Assembly (NCBI RefSeq): GCF_000280905.1
Contig: NZ_ALAP01000107.1
Span: forward strand, 16,857 to 80,856
Origin: Streptomyces sp. AA1529
GTDB taxonomy: Bacteria; Actinomycetota; Actinomycetes; Streptomycetales; Streptomycetaceae
DNA length: 64,000 nucleotides
Reading direction: 5' to 3'
How positions within the stretch are numbered: the stretch's first letter is position 1; each line of letters starts with the position of its first letter. The notes under the pieces are model-generated. The model was not told the DNA's origin. It was given only the letters and a program-made list of their open reading frames with translations, and did not search any database. Shown piece by piece: positions 60,089-64,000 of this stretch. A program made the position numbers and the translations under genes.

Positions 60089-60886
60089 TCAGGCCGGGTC
60101 GGCGGGGCGGGTAGCGTCCGCCGACCCGGTCCGGTCGGCACGGTAGAAAGCCGCCTCGGGCAGCGGGCTGCCGGGCGGCAGAAGCGCCAGGTCCAGACCC
60201 CCGGTCAGCCGGGCGCGCAGCGTCTCGTCGGCCGCCAGCGCACCGGCCACCCGCTGGGCGAGGGACTGCAGCTCGGCACCGGGCGCCGGGGCGAGTGCGA
60301 GAACGCCGTCCCCGGAGCCGTCGGCACTCCCGGGCGCCAGATGGGCGCCGAGCACCGCGGGCTCGGCCGCCAGCACCCCGCGCAGTGCCTCGGCGACGGC
60401 CGGGTCGGCCGAGACCGACGTGTGGACCCGCCCCTCGGCCAGCGCGTGCAGCGCCGCCCCGGTCAGCTCGTAGGGCACCGGACCGGCCAGGTCGAGGAGC
60501 AGCGTGTCCGCCTGCTCGTGGGCGACCGCCTGGAGCGCCTGCCCCAGCGGTACGGCCACCGGGCGCGCGTCGGGCCGCCAGCGGGACAGCGCCTCGGTGG
60601 AGGTGAAGGCGGGCAACGCCCGCCGCCCGCCGGGCGCGTTCAGCGTGGGTACGGCCATCTCGCTGGTCTTGTCACGGCGCAGCCCGTCCTCGCCGGTCTC
60701 GGCCTCGGTGAGGACGGCGACGACGGGGACCAGGAGCCGCGCCCCGCGCAGCGCCTCCAGGATCCGGGGCTCGGCACCCGGTGCCCGGCCCTCGGCCTCC
60801 CATGCGGCGAGCGCCTCGGCGAGCGCCGCATCGGCGGTGCCGTCGTCACGGGAGAAGGCCGATGCCGGAATGTTCTTGAGCGCCAC
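60089..60886 (-). CDS. SseB-family protein
   Basis: A 265-residue cytoplasmic protein of the SseB family, with the domain at about 10-130 (LLVPVVAVLTEAETGEDGLRRD and MAVPTLNAPGGRRALPAFTS, WRPDARPVAVPLGQALQAV). Many actinobacterial copies sit near infC. The role is unknown; some members are linked to type III or serine-sensitivity phenotypes by name only. Start GTG 60886 with a weak ribosome site. It is divergent from the serine hydrolase gene, 69 bp away. Confidence 0.87.
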   Translation of the reverse strand: MALKNIPASAFSRDDGTADAALAEALAAWEAEGRAPGAEPRILEALRGARLLVPVVAVLTEAETGEDGLRRDKTSEMAVPTLNAPGGRRALPAFTSTEALSRWRPDARPVAVPLGQALQAVAHEQADTLLLDLAGPVPYELTGAALHALAEGRVHTSVSADPAVAEALRGVLAAEPAVLGAHLAPGSADGSGDGVLALAPAPGAELQSLAQRVAGALAADETLRARLTGGLDLALLPPGSPLPEAAFYRADRTGSADATRPADPA

Positions 60887-60955
60887 GCACCGAGCGTATC
60901 GGGTGCCGGGAGGGCCGGGCTGCGGGAGGGGGCGGGCACCGGTAGCGTCGGCGGG

Positions 60956-61846
60956 ATGAACGCGCGAGGAGGGACGGCGGGCGGGGCGCCCGAGGGGGCA
61001 CGGCCGTCGCCGGAACCCACGCGGACGGTGCCGCCGGACGCGGCGCGGCGTCCCGGACCGGTTCCCCCGGCGCGGCTGTCCCTGGCCGCGCAACCGCTGG
61101 AGGGCGCGCCGGAGTCGGTGGCGCGCGGCGCGGACGAGGTGTTCGTCGCGGCGAGCGTGATGAAGGTGCACATCCTCGCGGCGCTGGCGCTGCGGGTGCA
61201 GGGCGCCCTCGGACGCCGGGCACGGGAGGTGACGGCTCAGGAGCGGGCGTGGGCCGCCGCGATGATCGAGCGCAGCGACAACGCCGCCGCGAACGCGCTG
61301 TGGCAGGCCGCCGGAGGCGCCGCGGGCGTCACCGCGGCCGGACGGCTGCTGGGGACGGCCCGCACCCGCGCGGCCCCGGACGGACGCTGGGGGCTGAGCA
61401 CCACCACGGCCGCGGACCAGCTCGCGCTACTGCGCGCCGTGCACGGGCGCGGACCGCGGCGGGAGGTGCTCGCGCCGTGGGCGCGGCAATGGGTGCGGCA
61501 CCTGATGGGCCGCGTCGTCCCCGGACAGCGCTGGGGTGTCACCGCGGCCGCCGACCCCTGTGCCGAGGCGCCCGGGGTACCGCAGGGCGAGGTGAAGAAC
61601 GGCTGGCTGCCGCGCACGGCGACCGGTCTGTGGGTGATCAGCAGCGTGGGGCGGGTGACCGCGGCGGGCCGCCCCTGGCTGCTGGCGGTGCTCTCGGACG
61701 GGCACACCACCCGCCAGGAGGGCGTCGCCGCGGTCGAGCGGGCCGCCCGCGACGCGGTGCGGGGGCTCACCGACCGGGCGGGCCGGGACTGCCGGCAGCC
61801 GGGTCCGCGAAGCGGCGGAGCAGCCGGGCCGGCCGCCGGGGTGTGA
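60956..61846 (+). CDS. Class A beta-lactamase-fold serine hydrolase
   Basis: A 296-residue protein with the penicillin-binding-protein/beta-lactamase catalytic motifs: S-x-x-K in VAASVMKVHILAAL (Ser near 67), S-D-N in IERSDNAAANAL near 105, and K-N-G in GEVKNGWLP near 214, where most class A enzymes have K-T-G or K-S-G. The Glu of the omega loop is not evident, so it may be a peptidase or esterase rather than a beta-lactamase. No signal peptide is visible at the chosen ATG 60956; the first 45 residues are Pro/Ala-rich. Its last 80 bp overlap the convergent subtilase gene. Confidence 0.82.
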   Translation: MNARGGTAGGAPEGARPSPEPTRTVPPDAARRPGPVPPARLSLAAQPLEGAPESVARGADEVFVAASVMKVHILAALALRVQGALGRRAREVTAQERAWAAAMIERSDNAAANALWQAAGGAAGVTAAGRLLGTARTRAAPDGRWGLSTTTAADQLALLRAVHGRGPRREVLAPWARQWVRHLMGRVVPGQRWGVTAAADPCAEAPGVPQGEVKNGWLPRTATGLWVISSVGRVTAAGRPWLLAVLSDGHTTRQEGVAAVERAARDAVRGLTDRAGRDCRQPGPRSGGAAGPAAGV

Positions 61847-62996
61847 ACCCGCGGTGCACGGCGACGGCGGCGCCGATCAGCACGGCCCCCGCCGCGCCCG
61901 CCAGCATCGCGAACCAGCCGGGTCCGCCCTGGTCCCCGGCCCGCGCGGAGCCGAAGTACTGCTTGCGGTACGAGCCCACGGACGGCCGCTGGGCGCGCGG
62001 CTCGATGTGGGAGCCCACCTCGATGGCCGCCGCCGGGTCCACCAGCCCGGTGCCGACCGCGTCGCTGCGCCCGCCCTCCGGGGTGTGCCCGGCGGTGTCC
62101 GAGATCAGTTCCTTGATCTGCGCCGGGCTCAGCTCGGGGTGGGCGGCCCGCACCAGCGCGACGGCACCGGAGGTGAAGGCCGCGGCGGCGCTGGTGCCCC
62201 AGCCCTGGTAGTAGCTGCGGTCGGGGTCGGCGATGAGGATGTCCTGGCCCGGCGCGGCCACGGTGGCGTACCAGCGGCGGGTGGAGAAGGAGGCCCGCGC
62301 GCCGTTGCGGTCGACCGCGGCCACGGCGATCACGCCGGGGTAGGCGGCCGGGTAGGAGATGTGGTCGCCGTCCTCCCCTCCGTTGCCGGCCGAGGCGACG
62401 ACCACGGCGCCCTTGCGCAGCGCGTAGCGGACGGCGGCGTCCTCGCGCGCGTCGGGGTGCGCGGAGTCGCTGTCGTCCCCGAGCGAGAGGTTGATGACGT
62501 CGGCTCCGTGGTCGGCGGCCCAGCGGATGCCGTCGGCCAGCGCGGTCTTGCGCCGGTCGCGGGCCTCGGCGCGCTGCGGGTCCTTCTCCTCCAGCAGCAC
62601 CCGGACCGGCAGGATGCGGGCCTCGGGCGCGATGCCCAGCACCCCGTCCTCGCCGTCCTCGCCGTGGCCGTGCCCGGCGATGATGCCGGCCATGGCGGTG
62701 CCGTGCCGGGCCCAGGCGCGGTCGCCCTTCCCTGCGCCCATGCCGACCATGTCCTTGCCGGCGCGGACGTTGCGGTGCAGGTCGGGATGGTCGGCGTCGA
62801 CGCCGGTGTCCAGCACGGCGACGGTGACGCCGCGGCCCTTGGTGGTCTTCCACGCCTCCCGGGCGTGCAACGCGTCCAGCGCCCACTCCCTGTCCTGGAG
62901 GCCGGCCCCCCGCGCGTGTGCCGTTCCCGCGGTGAGCGGACCGAACGCCAGCACGGTGCAGAGCAGGGGCAGCAGCGTACGCAGCAGCGGCTTCAT
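61767..62996 (-). CDS. Mycosin-like S8 (subtilisin) serine protease
   Basis: A 409-residue exported protease. Signal peptide at about 1-28 (LLRTLLPLLCTVLAFGPL, ending TAHA). The catalytic triad is in VAVLDTGVDADHP (Asp near 61), RHGTAMAGIIAGHG (His near 97) and GWGTSAAAAFTSG (Ser near 267; typical subtilases have GTSMA). A C-terminal membrane helix at about 362-382 and a short basic cytoplasmic tail complete the mycosin layout, which in mycobacteria and streptomycetes is linked to type VII (ESX) secretion. It overlaps the downstream membrane-protein gene by four bases, so they form an operon. No other ESX gene is in the window. Confidence 0.9.
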   Translation of the reverse strand: MKPLLRTLLPLLCTVLAFGPLTAGTAHARGAGLQDREWALDALHAREAWKTTKGRGVTVAVLDTGVDADHPDLHRNVRAGKDMVGMGAGKGDRAWARHGTAMAGIIAGHGHGEDGEDGVLGIAPEARILPVRVLLEEKDPQRAEARDRRKTALADGIRWAADHGADVINLSLGDDSDSAHPDAREDAAVRYALRKGAVVVASAGNGGEDGDHISYPAAYPGVIAVAAVDRNGARASFSTRRWYATVAAPGQDILIADPDRSYYQGWGTSAAAAFTSGAVALVRAAHPELSPAQIKELISDTAGHTPEGGRSDAVGTGLVDPAAAIEVGSHIEPRAQRPSVGSYRKQYFGSARAGDQGGPGWFAMLAGAAGAVLIGAAVAVHRGFTPRRPARLLRRFADPAAGSPGPPGR

Positions 62997-64000
62997 CGGC
63001 TCCCGTCCTCGGCGCTCTCGTCCCCGCCCCCGTGGCCGTCGGCGGACTCCGTACCGGCCCGGTCCCCGGTGCCCCGGCCGCCCTTCGCCGCCGTGTCGGC
63101 GTCCCCGGAGTCCCGCCGGACGGTGGCCTCGCGCAGCCGCCGCTCGATCCGGTCGGCGATGCCCTGGGCCTCGTGGCCGAGTCCGGCCTGCGCCGCGGCC
63201 GAGGTCTCGGCCCTGCGGGTGGCGTCGTTCGCCGACTGCGGGTCGGTGACGACGCGGCCGTCGGCGAAGCCGGAGACGGAGTAGACCACGACAGGCGCGT
63301 CGCGGAGCACGTGCACCGTCCAGCTGGCGCGCTGCGCGTCGCCGAAGTCGGCGGCGACCGTGCCGCGGGCGGCGTACGGACGGGGCATCAGATCGGTGCG
63401 CCGGCCGAGGTTCTGGACGGCGAACCGCTGCCGCAGGTCCCGCATGGCGGCCGGGTCGGCCTTGGTGAACATCAGCCCGACCGTGGTGACGCTGCTGGAG
63501 GTCTCGTCGGCGTAGGTGGCCCGCACCAGCCGGGCGCAGCCGACCGGGGTGAGCGCCTTGGCCAGCAGCGGGTCGAAGGCGTGCGCACAGCCGCTGTCGG
63601 GGGCCACCGCGACACGGGTCCAGCGGCGGTCGGCGCCACCGGGTCCGGCGCCCTTCCCGTCCAGGGTGCGCGGGAACAGGTCGTCCACCGGGATCTCGTG
63701 CCAGGCGGCGCGGGCCCCGTCGAACCCGGCGGCCACCGAGTGCCGTCCCGCCTCGTCCCCGGACAGCAGGGTTCCGGCGGCCGCGCCGCCCAGCAGCCCG
63801 ACGCCGAGCACGAGGCAGACGGCGACGACGAGCGAACGCACCGTCAGCGGGGAGTACCCGAAGGGCGCGGCGGGCAGCAGCGGGCGCAGCCTGGCGGGCC
63901 CCCTCGGCGCGGGCGGCGGCATGAGCGGCGGGTCGGCCGGCGGGGCGGGCCGCTGGGCCGGTACGGAGGCGGCGGTGCGCTGCGGCCCCGGCCCGGTCCC
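62993..64000 (-). CDS. Membrane-anchored protein of the mycosin operon, 5' end outside window
   Basis: A protein with one membrane helix (about 20 residues, VVAVCLVLGVGLLGGAAAG) followed by a large outside domain of about 200 residues with a pair of cysteines (DSGCAHAF and PVGCARLV) that could form a disulfide, then a charged tail. The first ATG inside the window is at 63922 (309 residues), but the frame stays open to base 64000 with a Pro/Ala-rich sequence, so the start is probably beyond the edge. I do not recognise the family. Its stop overlaps the protease start (ATGA), so it may work with the mycosin. Confidence 0.75.
   Translation of the reverse strand, partial: GTGPGPQRTAASVPAQRPAPPADPPLMPPPAPRGPARLRPLLPAAPFGYSPLTVRSLVVAVCLVLGVGLLGGAAAGTLLSGDEAGRHSVAAGFDGARAAWHEIPVDDLFPRTLDGKGAGPGGADRRWTRVAVAPDSGCAHAFDPLLAKALTPVGCARLVRATYADETSSSVTTVGLMFTKADPAAMRDLRQRFAVQNLGRRTDLMPRPYAARGTVAADFGDAQRASWTVHVLRDAPVVVYSVSGFADGRVVTDPQSANDATRRAETSAAAQAGLGHEAQGIADRIERRLREATVRRDSGDADTAAKGGRGTGDRAGTESADGHGGGDESAEDGSR

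Overview
The window is chromosomal DNA from a streptomycete or a very close relative. G+C is extremely high, third codon positions are almost all G or C, genes are tightly packed with ATGA-type overlaps, GTG and TTG starts are common, and TTA codons are so rare that I found only two in the whole window. Gene order matches, from memory, the conserved core region of Streptomyces chromosomes that runs from cobalamin genes through arg genes to pheST and infC-rpmI-rplT. I saw no rRNA, tRNA, CRISPR array, insertion sequence or prophage.

Layout. 1-9.0 kb: a SpoU-type RNA methyltransferase and three cobalamin/siroheme genes: cysG/cobA, a BluB-CobT fusion with a disordered N-terminus of about 900 residues, and a CobL-type methyltransferase. 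9.2-12.6 kb: an acetyltransferase and a methionine-type ABC importer in which permease and binding protein are one polypeptide. 13-22.6 kb: single housekeeping or accessory genes (HAD phosphatase, small membrane proteins, sigma-factor-like protein, Tat-exported glycerophosphodiesterase, acyltransferase, TetR/MFS efflux pair, secreted alpha/beta hydrolase, aldo/keto reductase). 22.8-25.6 kb: argH and argG. 25.7-29.1 kb: accessory island 1 (HAD hydrolase, HTH-TPR regulator, five tiny overlapping genes). 29.2-36.1 kb: DUF488, a BASS transporter and the argC-J-B-D-R operon. 36.1-45.1 kb: a broken MarR-like gene, a hydrolase, a divergent TetR/FAD monooxygenase pair, a methyltransferase, a second aldo/keto reductase, a phosphatase-like protein, and a MocR regulator divergent from an EamA exporter. 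45.4-46.3 kb: a 3-hydroxybutyryl-CoA dehydrogenase. 46.5-49.0 kb: accessory island 2, a second copy of the HTH-TPR plus micro-gene cassette. 49-58.4 kb: an MFS transporter, pheT-pheS, an orphan PAS histidine kinase, a second SpoU methyltransferase, then rplT-rpmI-infC. 58.7-64 kb: DUF1844, an aquaporin, an SseB-like protein, a beta-lactamase-fold hydrolase, a mycosin-like subtilase, and a membrane protein that runs off the right edge.

How parts work together. The arg genes look like one ArgR regulon: argC and argG each have a readable promoter covered by ARG-box-like repeats, and argR is the last gene of the argCJBDR run. The cobalamin genes supply early (CysG), middle (CobL) and late (BluB, CobT) steps, with the remaining steps encoded elsewhere.

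The best candidate for an undescribed system is the duplicated cassette. An HTH-TPR regulator of 392-393 residues is followed in the same direction by tiny overlapping genes, called here A, B, C and D, plus E in island 1 only. A, B and C are clearly homologous between the islands, and the B-C overlap is exactly 11 nt in both. The two regulator genes also share a promoter/operator-like sequence just upstream. The function is unknown.
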